Part shown: one piece after another, positions 48,259 to 58,502 of the stretch | Position numbering within the stretch: position 1 is the first letter of the stretch | How the letters are laid out: each line of letters starts with the position of its first letter | From: Janthinobacterium sp. GW456P | Lineage (GTDB): Bacteria > Pseudomonadota > Gammaproteobacteria > Burkholderiales > Burkholderiaceae_D | Direction of reading: 5' to 3' | Assembly (NCBI RefSeq): GCF_002127655.1 | Contig: NZ_NEHB01000011.1 | Span: 33,631 to 95,792 of the forward strand | Length of the DNA: 62,162 bases | The notes under the pieces: model-generated | The model's input: only the letters and a program-made list of their open reading frames with translations | The model's database searches: none | Told to the model about the DNA's origin: nothing | Position numbers and translations under genes: made by a program

Positions 48259-49884
48259 ATGCCAGAAACTAGCGACTTATCTGTCCTGATCGTCGACCCG
48301 AACCCCAGCATGCGGGGCAATCTGCACAATATGCTGAACCAGGCCGCCATCACCAAGGTGGAATATGCCGTCAATGCCGGCACGGCCATCCGCTTGCTGA
48401 CGAAGAAACCGTTCGACATCATCCTGTGCGAATACGACCTTGGCAGCGGCACGGACGGCCAGGATGGCCAGCAATTGCTGGAAGACTTGCGCCACCATAA
48501 GCTGATCGGCCTGTGGACGATCTTCATCATGCTGACCTCGGAAGCCATCCACAGCAAGGTGATCAGCGCAGCCGAGCTGACCCCGTCCGACTACATATTA
48601 AAACCGTTCACCGTCGACGTGCTGAGCGGCCGCATCGCTCGCGCCATCGAGCGGCGCGCCGTTTTCCTGCCCACGTATCAGCTGATCGACAAGGGCGACT
48701 TGCGCGAAGCCGTGAAAAGCTGCCGCGCGGCCGAACTGCAGCACCCTCGCCTGGCGGCCGATTTCGCCCGCCTGCGCGCCGAACTGCACATCAGCCTGGA
48801 CGAATGGAAGGAAGCGGAACAGCTCTACGCCGACATGCTGGCCACGCGTCCCATGGCCTGGGCGCACCTGGGCCTGGCGCGCACCCTGTTCGAACAGCAG
48901 CGCCACGAGGATGCGCAGGAAGCGCTGCTGGAACTGGTGGAGACCTATCCCCGCTTCATGGCCGCCTACGACTTGCTGGCGCAAAACCATGAAGCCATGG
49001 GCCAGCAACTGCAGGCCAAGAAAATCCTCGAGGACGCCGTGGCCATCTCGCCGCACATGGTACGCCGCTTGCGTCACCTGGGCGGCATCGCCTTCGACAC
49101 GGGCGACATCGGCGCGGCCGAACGGGCCTACAAGCAGGTCGTGACGAAAGCGAAGTATTCTGAATTCCGCGACCCGGAAGACCACGTCAACCTGGTAAAA
49201 ACGCTGGTGAAAAAGGGCGACGCGCCGCAAGCGAGCGGCGTGCTGCGCGACATGGAGCGCTCCCTGCGGGGCAGCGCCAACGTGGAAGCATGCCGTGCCA
49301 TCTCGGCCGCCATGCTGCATGAACTGTCGGGCAACGACATCGCCGCCGCCACCGAACTGCAACTGGCCGCCGCCGCCCTGGACGACGCGCGAGGTCTGTC
49401 GACGCAGCTGAAGGTGGGCCTGGTGCAAAGCTGCCTGAAGAACAACCTGGAACAGGCGGCGTCCGACGTCATGATGAAACTCGTCAACGAAGCCGACAGC
49501 GACGTGACGATGGAAGCGGCCGTCGACGTATTTGAAAAAGCGGGCCGCCACGACCTGGCGCAAGGCATGGGCCAGCAGATCACGAACCAGGTGCAGGAAT
49601 TGATGCAGGATGCGGCCAGCAAGGCGGAAAGCGGAGAACTCAAGGGCGCCGTCTTCGTGCTGCGCCAGGCCCTGCGCAAGACGCCGGGCAACCTGCCCGT
49701 GCTGTTCGCCTCCGTCGAGGCCATCCTGCGCCAGCTCAACATGCTGGGCTGGGAAGCCCCGCTGGCTGAACAGGCGCAACACCAGATGCAAATCATCCGC
49801 AAGATCGACCCCAGGCATCCGCAGCTGGAGTCGCTCAAGCAGCAGTATGCGGCCACGCAGCACAAGTATGGTATTGCGACCTGA
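48259..49884 (+). CDS. Response regulator receiver fused to TPR repeats
   Basis: 541 residues. The receiver domain (1-130) has D13, phospho-acceptor D60 in ILCEYDLGSG and K115-type ILKPF. The remaining 400 residues are tetratricopeptide-like helical repeats (AWAHLGLARTLFEQQRHEDAQEALLEL, AYDLLAQNHEAMGQQLQAKKIL, LPVLFASVEAILRQL). There is no DNA-binding or enzymatic output, so it should act by protein-protein contact. No cognate kinase is adjacent. GAGAG lies 10 nt before the ATG. Confidence 0.88.
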   Translation: MPETSDLSVLIVDPNPSMRGNLHNMLNQAAITKVEYAVNAGTAIRLLTKKPFDIILCEYDLGSGTDGQDGQQLLEDLRHHKLIGLWTIFIMLTSEAIHSKVISAAELTPSDYILKPFTVDVLSGRIARAIERRAVFLPTYQLIDKGDLREAVKSCRAAELQHPRLAADFARLRAELHISLDEWKEAEQLYADMLATRPMAWAHLGLARTLFEQQRHEDAQEALLELVETYPRFMAAYDLLAQNHEAMGQQLQAKKILEDAVAISPHMVRRLRHLGGIAFDTGDIGAAERAYKQVVTKAKYSEFRDPEDHVNLVKTLVKKGDAPQASGVLRDMERSLRGSANVEACRAISAAMLHELSGNDIAAATELQLAAAALDDARGLSTQLKVGLVQSCLKNNLEQAASDVMMKLVNEADSDVTMEAAVDVFEKAGRHDLAQGMGQQITNQVQELMQDAASKAESGELKGAVFVLRQALRKTPGNLPVLFASVEAILRQLNMLGWEAPLAEQAQHQMQIIRKIDPRHPQLESLKQQYAATQHKYGIAT

Positions 49885-50036
49885 CTCTTGCCTGCCGACT
49901 GCCCTGTTTAAATGCCGGGATCGGACCTTGAGGTCCGCCCCAGTCCTTGCTTGCGGGATTGGCGCGCCGGGCCAAACCTTTTTATTGCCCGGAACGCAAA
50001 GATCTCATACGCCGGACTGTGTCGAAAAGGATTTAG

Positions 50037-50438
50037 ATGGCTGCTGACGTAGCTTTCGTCGAAGGCCCCCTCAAGTTCCAGCTTTGGTTTGCAGAAGTAG
50101 ACCCGATAGATCTTGGCGTCCAGGTCCGGCTTGAAGTTGAGTATGCAAGTGGTAGCCAGAGTTTCAACTGGACTGCCGAGCACCTTTGGTTTGAGTACGG
50201 CGCCCTCGTTCAATTCGAAAATGCACTGCGTGACGGCAGCGGCGCGGGACTGCATGACATGAGCGAGTACCCAATACTTCACTTCGAACGGCATTCATCT
50301 CACGAGTATCTAACGATCAATCCTCGTTCGGAAAGGCAGTCACAAGATGGTGACAATATCGCAATTCGTCTGAAGATCAATGCCGGGTCAATGCTTGCGC
50401 TGTATTCAGCGCTCAACAAGTTCGGCAAATGGTGGTGA
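50037..50438 (+). CDS. Uncharacterised small protein
   Basis: 133 residues, acidic and soluble. Strands such as LKFQLWFAEVDPIDLGVQVRLEVEYASG, a tryptophan-rich centre (FNWTAEHLWFEYGALVQFENALRDG), and a C-terminus with LKINAGSMLALYSALNKFGKWW. Its size and style resemble the small immunity-like proteins found next to toxins, but no toxin gene is visible here, so that is only a resemblance. AAGGA lies 6 nt before the ATG. Confidence 0.65.
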   Translation: MAADVAFVEGPLKFQLWFAEVDPIDLGVQVRLEVEYASGSQSFNWTAEHLWFEYGALVQFENALRDGSGAGLHDMSEYPILHFERHSSHEYLTINPRSERQSQDGDNIAIRLKINAGSMLALYSALNKFGKWW

Positions 50439-50626
50439 CGCGATCACGTCCGCTTTGGGGCGGAACTTGCCAACGACGGCAACCGGGCAGAGGCGGCCGG
50501 TCAACATTCTTTCACGACGCTAAAAATGTAGCTATATAGAATTATATTGCGCCCACCGTCAGGCTTGACGGATTCCGGGTTCTAACGGTTCGCGCTCGTC
50601 ACCGAAAATGCTGGAGATGCTTTACG

Positions 50627-51844
50627 CTAGAATGTGATGATGAAGTGAGCGCCATCGTTGATCGGGCGGGCGTAGCGCACAGTTCCGCCGTTCAACTGAA
50701 TCAGCTGCCGCACCATTGCAAGACCGATACCGCCTCCCTGTTTTTTGGTCGAGAAAAATGGCGTGAATATTTCCGCCGCCACCCCATCGGGAATGCCGTG
50801 TCCATTGTCGCGCACATCGATACGCAACCGGCCGCCCGTGGTGAAGTGCGCGTCGACGGATACTTGCGGTGCCAGACTCGCTGCAGTCGCGTCCACCGCA
50901 TTCTGAAGCAGGTTAACCAGGGCTTGCTCAATCTGACCCGAGTCAGCCCGTAGTGACAGCGTGCTGGATGCGACGACGAAAGTCGCTTTTCCTCCACGCG
51001 CCTGCCATCCCGGTGCAACCAAGGCCGACAAACGTGCAAAAAGGTCTTTGACCAGGAAGCGTTGCGGCTGTGGCCTAGGCAGGCTGGCCAACATGCGGTA
51101 ATGGCTGACGAAATGGCCCAGGCTTTCAGCGCGACGGCTTATTGCGTCCAGCGCGACGTCAAGGTCGGCAGCCAGGTCGGGAGCAAGAGCGCCTGCTGCC
51201 TCGGCGAGCAGAGTGCGCGACGTTTGCGAGAGCGACGCCACTGGTGTCAGTGAATTCATGATCTCATGGGTCAACACATGGACGAGCTTGCACCAGGCCT
51301 GTGTGGCCTCGGCGGATAGTTCGTTCTCCAGAGGCAGCAGTGCAACGAGGGACTGGGGCGCACCATCGACGGTCAATACATTGCGGACGGCCAAGGCACG
51401 CTCGGTCCCATGCTCACTATCGAACTGAACCAGTGTCCGACTGCCAACGGAGAGGCCAGCCAATGCCGCATGCAGGGGAACTGTATCGGTGACGCGCCCT
51501 GGTGCCAGGAGGCGCCGCGCGCTGGCATTCAACGGTTCCATATTCGCCGGCGTCATATTGAACAACGGGACCGGCGCATGTTCGAGGCGTGCTTCCAGCA
51601 ACAGGAAGCGGAGGGCCTCAGGCGCTTGAAAAGGCTTAGACGGTGACTGTCCCTCTGGCGTGATGGCCATGCCATGCTCCATGGCATACCGAATCAGCGT
51701 TACTGCAATCAGCACTGTCAGGACGAGCAGGACGATGGCACGTGTTCCGACACCATCAGTCCCTTGGTGCAGTGCGCCGCCCACCCACCCTGCCGAAGCC
51801 AGCAGTATTCCGCCAAGGAGGAGGCAAGCCTGTCTACAAGCCAT
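50627..51844 (-). CDS. NtrB-like sensor histidine kinase
   Basis: 405 residues. Two N-terminal helices (about 5-25 and 35-52) enclose almost no periplasmic loop, so the signal is probably intramembrane or cytoplasmic. A PAS-like segment (APVPLFNMTPANMEPLNASARRLL) precedes the kinase core with phospho-accepting H193 in VHVLTHEIMNSLTP, and the HATPase boxes NLLQNAVDATAA, DVRDNGHGIPDG, FFSTKKQGGGIGLAM. The start overlaps the response regulator stop (11 nt). It controls the adjacent efflux operon through its partner. Confidence 0.9.
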   Translation of the reverse strand: MACRQACLLLGGILLASAGWVGGALHQGTDGVGTRAIVLLVLTVLIAVTLIRYAMEHGMAITPEGQSPSKPFQAPEALRFLLLEARLEHAPVPLFNMTPANMEPLNASARRLLAPGRVTDTVPLHAALAGLSVGSRTLVQFDSEHGTERALAVRNVLTVDGAPQSLVALLPLENELSAEATQAWCKLVHVLTHEIMNSLTPVASLSQTSRTLLAEAAGALAPDLAADLDVALDAISRRAESLGHFVSHYRMLASLPRPQPQRFLVKDLFARLSALVAPGWQARGGKATFVVASSTLSLRADSGQIEQALVNLLQNAVDATAASLAPQVSVDAHFTTGGRLRIDVRDNGHGIPDGVAAEIFTPFFSTKKQGGGIGLAMVRQLIQLNGGTVRYARPINDGAHFIITF

Positions 51845-53204
51845 GTTTATCCAGCTTTCGATATAGCGCTGCCCGACTTACGCCAAGGGTCTTGGCAGCC
51901 CGGCTGATATTTCCTCTCATTTCGAGCAGCGCCGCGGCAATGGCGTCACGCTCGAGCATGCCGAGCTCACGCGGGACACCGATGGCGACAGGAGGTGATA
52001 ACACAGGCGCAGCTGCTTTCGCCGCAATGCCAAAATCGGCCAGCACATAGACGGCATCACGCCCGAGGATGACGGCGCGTTCACAGGCATGGCGCAGGGA
52101 GCGAACATTGCCTGGCCATGCATCCGCGCATAGCGCATCGAAGGCAGCCGCGGCGATGGCGCGCGCGGGTTTGCGATATTGCTGCTCGTAGTGAAACAAA
52201 TAATGGCGCAGCAAGTCCGGAATGTCGCCAGGACGCTCACGCAAGGGCGGAACCCGCAAGACGATCGTATTCAGGCGAAACAGCAGGTCTGTGCGAAAAA
52301 GCGCAACGTCGTTCAGCCGTTCTTCTTCGAGATTGGTTGCACTCACAACGCGCACATCGATGCCCTCGGGCGTATCCGCGCCAAGGGGCGTCACCTGGCG
52401 TCGTTCGAGCACTGTCAGCAGCTTCGCCTGTGCTGCCAGTGGCATGTTGCTGATTTCGTCAAGAAACAAAGTGCCACCGCACGCTGCCTGGAAGCGGCCT
52501 GCGCGGTCATTGCGTGCATCGGTGAACGCGCCGCGCCGGTGTCCGAACAGTTCGCTTTCGAGCATCGCCTCAGGCAAGCTGCCCATATCAACCGCGAGGA
52601 ACTGCCGGGCTGCCCGGTGGGAAGCCCGGTGAACGGCGCGTGCTACCAGTTCTTTGCCAACGCCATTTTCTCCGAGGATCATGACGTTCGCCTCGGTGGG
52701 CCCCACACTGGCGATCATGTCACGCAATGCAGCCATCGCGTTCGAGCTTCCGAGCAAGCCGTCGGCGTCGGTTGGTGCCGCACCAGATGCGTCAGCAGGA
52801 AGAGGCGAACGCATGGCCCATCGCGCAAAGGCCGCCTCGACGGCATGCACCAGGCGCACGTTATCCCACGGCTTCGTCAGGAAGTCACCCGCGCCGCCCT
52901 GCATCGCCGCAACGGCCAGAGGAACGTCCGCGTACGCAGTAATGGCAATGATCTCGGGTGAGTTGGGCAGCGCCCGCAACTGCGCCAATAGTTGCATGCC
53001 TTCGCCACCATTCGTTCGTCCCGCCGAGAAATTCATATCGAGCAACACGACATCAGGACGATTACTTGCGAGCCATGCCGGTAACTGACCAGGGTGGTCA
53101 AGCGTTGCGACCTGCGCAACGTGCCGGCGCAGCAGCATACGCGCTGCCAGCGCCACGTCTGCATCGTCATCGAGGATCAGTACATTTGCCTGCTTGCCGG
53201 ACAT
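51834..53204 (-). CDS. NtrC-family sigma-54 response regulator
   Basis: 456 residues. The receiver has D12-D14 and phospho-acceptor D56 (VVLLDMNFSAG). The sigma-54 AAA+ domain has Walker A GENGVGKE and FLDEISNMPL, with the sigma-54 contact loop reading GAFTDA instead of GAFTGA (about residue 222); relatives of this regulator group share GAFTDA. A C-terminal Fis-type HTH reads NISRAAKTLGVSRAALYRKLDKHGL. It is divergent from the efflux operon, which carries a sigma-54 promoter and is the likely target. Confidence 0.93.
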   Translation of the reverse strand: MSGKQANVLILDDDADVALAARMLLRRHVAQVATLDHPGQLPAWLASNRPDVVLLDMNFSAGRTNGGEGMQLLAQLRALPNSPEIIAITAYADVPLAVAAMQGGAGDFLTKPWDNVRLVHAVEAAFARWAMRSPLPADASGAAPTDADGLLGSSNAMAALRDMIASVGPTEANVMILGENGVGKELVARAVHRASHRAARQFLAVDMGSLPEAMLESELFGHRRGAFTDARNDRAGRFQAACGGTLFLDEISNMPLAAQAKLLTVLERRQVTPLGADTPEGIDVRVVSATNLEEERLNDVALFRTDLLFRLNTIVLRVPPLRERPGDIPDLLRHYLFHYEQQYRKPARAIAAAAFDALCADAWPGNVRSLRHACERAVILGRDAVYVLADFGIAAKAAAPVLSPPVAIGVPRELGMLERDAIAAALLEMRGNISRAAKTLGVSRAALYRKLDKHGL

Positions 53205-53285
53205 TGGAAATAAAAGAATTCACAAAACTCGAGTTTATCAGCATGCTTTGCATGATTCCACAGCGCGATATCACTTTGCCAAAAG

Positions 53286-53301
53286 TGTCCGGATGTGGAC
53301 A
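53286..53301 (+). promoter_or_regulatory. Probable enhancer (UAS) palindrome for the NtrC-like regulator
   Basis: TGTCC-N6-GGACA, a perfect 5+5 inverted repeat. It is centred about 80 bp upstream of the -24 element of the efflux promoter, the expected distance for an enhancer-binding protein. Confidence 0.55.
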
Positions 53302-53373
53302 GTTTGCATGTGCGATTGCGAACGAATGAGTGGGCAAGTGAAAAAAGTAACGGTCGATTGGTCCGAAACCGCG

Positions 53374-53389
53374 TGGCACGGATGTTGCT
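53374..53389 (+). promoter_or_regulatory. Sigma-54 (-24/-12) promoter of the efflux operon
   Basis: TGGCACG-N4-TTGCT matches the sigma-54 consensus exactly, with correct GG/GC spacing. Transcription would start near 53400, about 50 nt before the chosen adaptor ATG at 53449. Confidence 0.88.
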
Positions 53390-53448
53390 GTATTAAAATC
53401 ATGATAACAGACCACAGCGCAAGCTCATCTCGCCCTACCGGGGCGGCA

Positions 53449-54693
53449 ATGGACCGACCGATCCTACGCCAGCGTAGCCGGCGCCGGGTCATGGTAATGG
53501 CCACGTTACTCTTCCTGATTGGGTTTGCCGCACTGGCCTGGTGGCTGTGGCCGCGCGGACTGCAGGTACCCGCCGCCAGCGTGCGCATCGCTGTTGTCCA
53601 ACGCGGTGTCCTGCGTGACGACGTGGCCGCGCGTGCGACCGCCCAGCCGCTGCACTCGGTCGTGCTGGATGTGGTGGAAAATGGCCGGGCTGAAGAAGTG
53701 ATGGTGCGCGATGGCGCGCTGGTTCGCCAGGGCGAATTACTGTTCCGACTGTCGAATCCACAGCGCCTGCTGGAGATGCTTGCACGCGAGGCTGAGCATG
53801 CGCAGCAGATTTCGAACTTGCTGAACCTGCGCCTCGCGGGTGAAACCAGTCGGGCGGACAGTGCGCGCCGCAGCGCCGACCTCGCGTTTGCTGTCGCTCA
53901 GGCTGAAAAGCAATTTGCGAGGAGCTCGGCTCTGGCCAAGCAGGGTTTCGTATCGGGCGCCGCCTTGGAAGAAGTGGCGGACCAGCTGGCGCGGCAGCGC
54001 CACGCGCTAGCCAGCGAAGACGCCGCCGGCAGGAGCGAAGCGACCGCCAGACGGGACGCCATCGGCCAGATTGCTCAGGCCGTCTCTAGACTGGAAGATG
54101 GCTTGAAACTGGTGAACGCCGGCGTAGATGCACTGGCAGTGCGCGCGCCCGTTGCCGGCCGCCTGGCAGATTTCAAATTGCAGGTGGGTGAAACTGTCCG
54201 GTCAGGACAGCGCCTCGGACGCATCGATGACATCGCGCAATTTTGTTTAGCGGCCCAACTTGACGAATACTATTTGCGCCGCCTTGCCACGGGACGGCCG
54301 GGGATAGCGGTGATCGATGGCCGGACCCAGCGCGTGGCTGTCAGCCGCATCTATCCGCAAGTGAGCGACGGAAAATTCACGGTTGAGTTGACGTTGCTTG
54401 ATGGCCAGCCGGTGACTCTCAGCCCAGGCCAGAGCGTGGACGTCCTGATCACACTGGATGCTGCGCGGACTAGCTTGTTCCTTCCCAATGATTCATTCAG
54501 TAATGACACAGGCGGAGCCTGGGTATTTGTCCTGGAAGCCGATGGCGTACAAGCAAAGCGCCGGGCCGTGCGCATAGGCCGACGCAGCAGCACGCAGATC
54601 GAAATACTCGCCGGCCTTGCTGTCGGCGAGCAAGTCATCGTGTCGTCTTACGCGCCGTATGCCACGGCGCAGCATCTTCATCTCACCCACTAA
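53449..54693 (+). CDS. Periplasmic adaptor subunit of a MacA-like ABC efflux system
   Basis: 414 residues. The N-terminal membrane helix (about 14-34) is followed by a beta-barrel/lipoyl region (VVENGRAEEVMVRDGALVRQGELLFRLSNPQ), a long coiled coil (about 100-225) and the returning lipoyl half (VRAPVAGRLADFKLQVGETV). I chose the ATG at 53449 rather than 53401 because the sigma-54 transcription start falls at about 53400. It is the first gene of adaptor-ATPase-permease. It probably connects the permease to a TolC-like channel. Confidence 0.87.
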   Translation: MDRPILRQRSRRRVMVMATLLFLIGFAALAWWLWPRGLQVPAASVRIAVVQRGVLRDDVAARATAQPLHSVVLDVVENGRAEEVMVRDGALVRQGELLFRLSNPQRLLEMLAREAEHAQQISNLLNLRLAGETSRADSARRSADLAFAVAQAEKQFARSSALAKQGFVSGAALEEVADQLARQRHALASEDAAGRSEATARRDAIGQIAQAVSRLEDGLKLVNAGVDALAVRAPVAGRLADFKLQVGETVRSGQRLGRIDDIAQFCLAAQLDEYYLRRLATGRPGIAVIDGRTQRVAVSRIYPQVSDGKFTVELTLLDGQPVTLSPGQSVDVLITLDAARTSLFLPNDSFSNDTGGAWVFVLEADGVQAKRRAVRIGRRSSTQIEILAGLAVGEQVIVSSYAPYATAQHLHLTH

Positions 54694-54750
54694 CATGTCT
54701 ATCAGGGAAATGACACAATCATGCAATTGAATCGCATACAACAGGAAAGC

Positions 54751-55431
54751 ATGTTCAAGCTCGTCAACATAACGAAAACGTATCGTGGCGGCGATGTGCA
54801 CACGACGGCGCTTGACCGGATTGACCTCACCATCGCTGCGGGCGAATATCTGGCGATCACCGGGCCGTCCGGCTGTGGCAAGTCGACGCTCCTGGCCTTG
54901 CTGGGACTGCTGGACGCGCCCGACGGCGGTGAATGCTGGTTCGACGGCCGCAATGTGGCGGGTTGGAGCGAAGCACAGCTCAATGGATTACGACGCGGCC
55001 GTATCGGCTTTATTTTCCAGAATTTCAACCTGATCGAAGAATTGACGGTTGCCGAAAACGTGGCATTGGCACTCGACTACATGGATGTACCTGCAGCGCA
55101 GCGCAAGGTGCGGGTCGCTGCGATCCTCGAACGACTAGGCGTGGCGCATCGCGCCGGTCACCGCCCGTCGCAGCTCTCCGGCGGGCAGCAACAGCGTGTG
55201 GCCATCGCGCGTGCTCTTGTCGCCAATCCGGCGCTGTTGCTTGCTGATGAGCCAACGGGTAATCTTGATACAGCCCATGGCGACGAGGTAATGCGCATTC
55301 TTCGCCAGATCAATGCTGATGGCACGACCATCGTCATGGTGACACACTCGCCGGCGCACGCTGCCCAGGCGTCTCGCACGGTGCGGCTGCTCGACGGCCG
55401 TATCCTGGTCGACGCCCTGCAGCCAGCCTGA
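54751..55431 (+). CDS. ABC transporter ATP-binding protein (MacB/LolD type)
   Basis: 226 residues. Walker [10 protein letters not shown] at 38-46, signature LSGGQ at 142-146, Walker [13 protein letters not shown] with DEPT at 166-169, and H-loop [10 protein letters not shown] chose the ATG at 54751, with AGGA 4-8 nt upstream, because the family usually starts here; an ATG at 54721 is possible. It powers the permease encoded 13 nt downstream. Confidence 0.92.
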   Translation: MFKLVNITKTYRGGDVHTTALDRIDLTIAAGEYLAITGPSGCGKSTLLALLGLLDAPDGGECWFDGRNVAGWSEAQLNGLRRGRIGFIFQNFNLIEELTVAENVALALDYMDVPAAQRKVRVAAILERLGVAHRAGHRPSQLSGGQQQRVAIARALVANPALLLADEPTGNLDTAHGDEVMRILRQINADGTTIVMVTHSPAHAAQASRTVRLLDGRILVDALQPA

Positions 55432-55444
55432 GCGGAGAGCGAAT

Positions 55445-57886
55445 ATGTTATTGACCACGATGCGCCGAAGCGCATGCGCACTCAGACGGGAGCCCGCCTA
55501 CGCCGCTATTGTCATTGCCACCCTCGCTATCGGCATTGCTTCAGCCATGCTGATTCTCGGCTTGGTGCGGTACTGCTTGCAATACAACGCGGAAGTGCCC
55601 GATGTCGAGCACGTATACGTTGTCAAACAACGCGACAATGTCGATCCGACAGGGCCTTGGTACGATCAAGCGCCATTACTGCTACGATCCGTGGCAGCCG
55701 CAACACCCGGTGTAGCTGCGGCCACCGGGTACTTGCCATCACGTCCCGAGTCAACGGGCCTGACTGTCAACGTCGACGGTAAGCTAAATGCCCTGAAAAG
55801 CCTGACTGTCTTGCCGGGATTTGCCGAGATGCTGGGCCTCAGGGAAGTACAGGGCGATCTTGCCACAACACTGGCGGCACCTGACCGGGTCGCGGTCACT
55901 GAATTGACTGCAATGCGGCTCTTTGGCACCACGCGGGCCATGGGACGCAGTCTGCTTGCGGAAGGTAAATTATTACGGGTTGGCGCAGTGCTGCGTACGC
56001 CGCCTGCGAATACCACCATGCCATTTGAAGCACTGCTGGGCACAGATTCAACGCTCGCGGCCGATGTCCGCGATGAAATGCTAACCGGCCGCAAAGGCTG
56101 GCCGGGCAAGCTTCTGGTGCGTGTGCGTGCCGGCGCGTCCGTGCCGATGCTTGCACGGCAGTTGCAGGACGCAGTCGACGGTGCACCGGCATTACATCAA
56201 CAGAGTCCCGACATTAAAGCGCGCCTGGGCCGTCGCCCGGTAATGGACATTGCGCTGGCACGGCTCGACGCAGCGTATTTCGATACTAGCATCAAGGGAA
56301 ATTTCATCGCCGGCGCCGGCCAGCGGGGCGATCCCGTTGTCGTTGCCGGCCTTGCCGCTGTCGCCGTGCTTATCCTTGTTCTGGCTTCGATCAATTTCGT
56401 TAACCTGGCGACCGTGCGGGTAGTGAGACGCCAGCGTGAACTGGCCATGCGCAAGGTGCTCGGCGCCTCATGTTGGAGCATTGCGCTGGAATTGCTGGTG
56501 GAGGCATGGCTGATCACCGTCCTGGCTGCTTCTGTGGGTCTGCTCCTGGCGTGGCTGGCACTGCCGCTGTTTTCAAGCCTAGTTGACCGCCAGCTCCAAG
56601 ACGCCTTCACAGTTGGCGACCTGGGCTGGGTTGTAGCCCTAGTCTTCGGGCTCGGGCTGTTGACAGCGGCTTGGCCGGCATGGATCGCCTGGTCTGTCCT
56701 TCCTGCAGAATCATTGGCTGGGCGCATGGCAACTGAATCGCGTGCGACTGCACGCCTGCGGCGCATCATGACCGTGGCACAGCTAAGCGCAGCGATGGGA
56801 TTTGCCAGTATGACGTTAGCCATTGCCTGGCAGACAAGTTATGCCATGCGTGCTTCGCCTGGTTTCGATCCGGGTTCCATACTGATCGTGGATATGCCTG
56901 AACAGGTCAAATACAGCGCGCAAGCGCGCGGCCTGATGACGGCTTTAGCGGCGGCACCCGGGATACAAGACGTAGCTGTGTCGGATGACGCGATCGGTCG
57001 TCATAACGACACATGGCGCCGCGACCTGAAACGTCCAGATGGCACCAGTGCGACGATGGAAATCAAGCAAGTCAGCCGCAATTTTTTTATGCTTTACGCC
57101 ATCAAGCCGGAAGCCGGGCGCTTGTTCGATCCAACGCTGGACCATGACGACGATTCCGTACCGCTGGTCCTCAATGCACTTGCGGCACGCCAGCTCGGCT
57201 TTGCCGATGCGCAAGCAGCACTTGGCCAAATCGTCATCACGACGAGTTTCGACAACAAGCAGGTCCCGGGTCGTGTCATCGGGATCGCGCCACCGCTGCG
57301 GTTCCAGTCATTGCGAGAAACACCGGCACCGATGGCGTTCCAGTTAAGCACGGGCGGTACAGCTTTAAGCGTGCGCACGAATGGCGAATCTATCCAGGTG
57401 GTGGATGCCATCCGATCAATATGGCCAAGTTACTTTCCCTCGTCCATACCATCCATCCAACCAGCGGCGAGCGTACTCGCCGCCAATTATGCTGACGATG
57501 CGCGCCTGGCCAGCTTGCTCGCACTGGCAACAGGTATCGCACTGACCCTTGCAGCATTTGGAACCTATGTCCTGTCGGCCGATACAGTGCAACGCCGTGC
57601 TAAGGAAATTGTCTTGCGAAAACTCCATGGTGCAAGTGACTCTGCTATCGGCATGCTTGTCTTGCACGGCATCGGAAACATGCTGTTGATCAGCGCGTTA
57701 GCAGGATTGCCGATTGCGGCCGTGGCCATCGCACGTTATTTGTCTACCTGGGTCGAACGGGCGCCTGCCGGGTTCCTGCCCCTGCTGCTCGCGCTCGTCG
57801 TGACCAGCTTCGTTGCATTGGCGGCAGCCAGTCGACAAGCGTGGATCGCGATGAAGGTCCGTCCCGCCCATGCCCTTCGCATGTAA
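55445..57886 (+). CDS. ABC transporter permease, MacB/FtsX family, fused double repeat
   Basis: 813 residues. Two tandem FtsX-type units, each with a large periplasmic domain. There is one helix at about 17-45, periplasmic domain to about 290, three helices ([21 protein letters not shown] and the following two), an inter-unit helix, a second periplasmic domain, and three C-terminal helices. The typical FtsX cytoplasmic motifs [15 protein letters not shown] and [15 protein letters not shown] occur in each unit. GGAG lies 7 nt before the ATG. The substrate is not evident; a peptide or antibiotic is usual for the family. Confidence 0.9.
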   Translation: MLLTTMRRSACALRREPAYAAIVIATLAIGIASAMLILGLVRYCLQYNAEVPDVEHVYVVKQRDNVDPTGPWYDQAPLLLRSVAAATPGVAAATGYLPSRPESTGLTVNVDGKLNALKSLTVLPGFAEMLGLREVQGDLATTLAAPDRVAVTELTAMRLFGTTRAMGRSLLAEGKLLRVGAVLRTPPANTTMPFEALLGTDSTLAADVRDEMLTGRKGWPGKLLVRVRAGASVPMLARQLQDAVDGAPALHQQSPDIKARLGRRPVMDIALARLDAAYFDTSIKGNFIAGAGQRGDPVVVAGLAAVAVLILVLASINFVNLATVRVVRRQRELAMRKVLGASCWSIALELLVEAWLITVLAASVGLLLAWLALPLFSSLVDRQLQDAFTVGDLGWVVALVFGLGLLTAAWPAWIAWSVLPAESLAGRMATESRATARLRRIMTVAQLSAAMGFASMTLAIAWQTSYAMRASPGFDPGSILIVDMPEQVKYSAQARGLMTALAAAPGIQDVAVSDDAIGRHNDTWRRDLKRPDGTSATMEIKQVSRNFFMLYAIKPEAGRLFDPTLDHDDDSVPLVLNALAARQLGFADAQAALGQIVITTSFDNKQVPGRVIGIAPPLRFQSLRETPAPMAFQLSTGGTALSVRTNGESIQVVDAIRSIWPSYFPSSIPSIQPAASVLAANYADDARLASLLALATGIALTLAAFGTYVLSADTVQRRAKEIVLRKLHGASDSAIGMLVLHGIGNMLLISALAGLPIAAVAIARYLSTWVERAPAGFLPLLLALVVTSFVALAAASRQAWIAMKVRPAHALRM

Positions 57887-58012
57887 CGCATCAATGTTCC
57901 TTATTAACACTCGACGTAAGCAAAACGCAGCCTTTGAAGGGCTGCTTCGGGGCGCAAGCGGATGAAGCCGCATGGCGCGCCGAATCGCCACCAGCAGCGT
58001 CACCCGCGATTT

Positions 58013-58330
58013 TCAGCGCGGGAGTTTGTACCGTACCAGCAGCGTGGGTCCTTTGCCGCCCGATGGCGTCAGCAGTATCTCGTCACCAGGCTGCATCTCT
58101 TCATACATCACCGTGCAACAGGTCGGCATCGAATGGCCGCGCGCCGGATAGATGCCGACGATGGTGTGCAGGTTGGCAGCGCGTACGTCTACGCTGGTAT
58201 CGCCGCCCTTCCCGGCCTCTTGCAGCAGTTTTCGCAGTGCGGTGACGAAGTCTCCTTTGCTGAGTTTGGTAGGAGCCTGGGCCGCTTGCGGTCGAGCGGT
58301 AGCGTCGTTTTTCATGGCAGTTTCTTTCAT
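58013..58330 (-). CDS. Uncharacterised small protein
   Basis: 105 residues. A lysine- and alanine-rich N-terminus (APTKLSKGDFVTALRKLLQEAGKGGD) leads to a compact beta-rich C-terminus (VDVRAANLHTIVGIYPARGHS, MPTCCTVMYEEMQPGDEILL, GGKGPTLLVRYKLPR). The family is not recognised. Several in-frame ATGs exist at 58339, 58330 and 58315; I chose 58330, with GCGGAA about 9 nt upstream. It lies between the efflux operon and the second LysR gene. Confidence 0.6.
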   Translation of the reverse strand: MKETAMKNDATARPQAAQAPTKLSKGDFVTALRKLLQEAGKGGDTSVDVRAANLHTIVGIYPARGHSMPTCCTVMYEEMQPGDEILLTPSGGKGPTLLVRYKLPR

Positions 58331-58502
58331 TGAATACATTTCCGCCACTATATCATTCGCCCCTGGCGGCATCACGCCAGAATAGGCCCTAGCCCGGGCC
58401 GCTGACTGCATCGCCGGCAATAGTTCAGGCTTTTACGGGGGCTACGGCGGCTTGCCGGGAATCCCGGCTGCCACCACCTGTTCGCCGGCGCTGGCGCTGC
58501 GC

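Noticed and set aside
50439..50626. Possible RNA gene or terminator downstream of the 133-residue protein
   Set aside because: Only short, weak inverted repeats are present, with no T-run or conserved RNA fold that I can recognise.
57927..57945. Terminator after the permease gene
   Set aside because: A GCAGCC/GGCTGC hairpin exists but has a short stem and is followed by TTCGG instead of a T-run.
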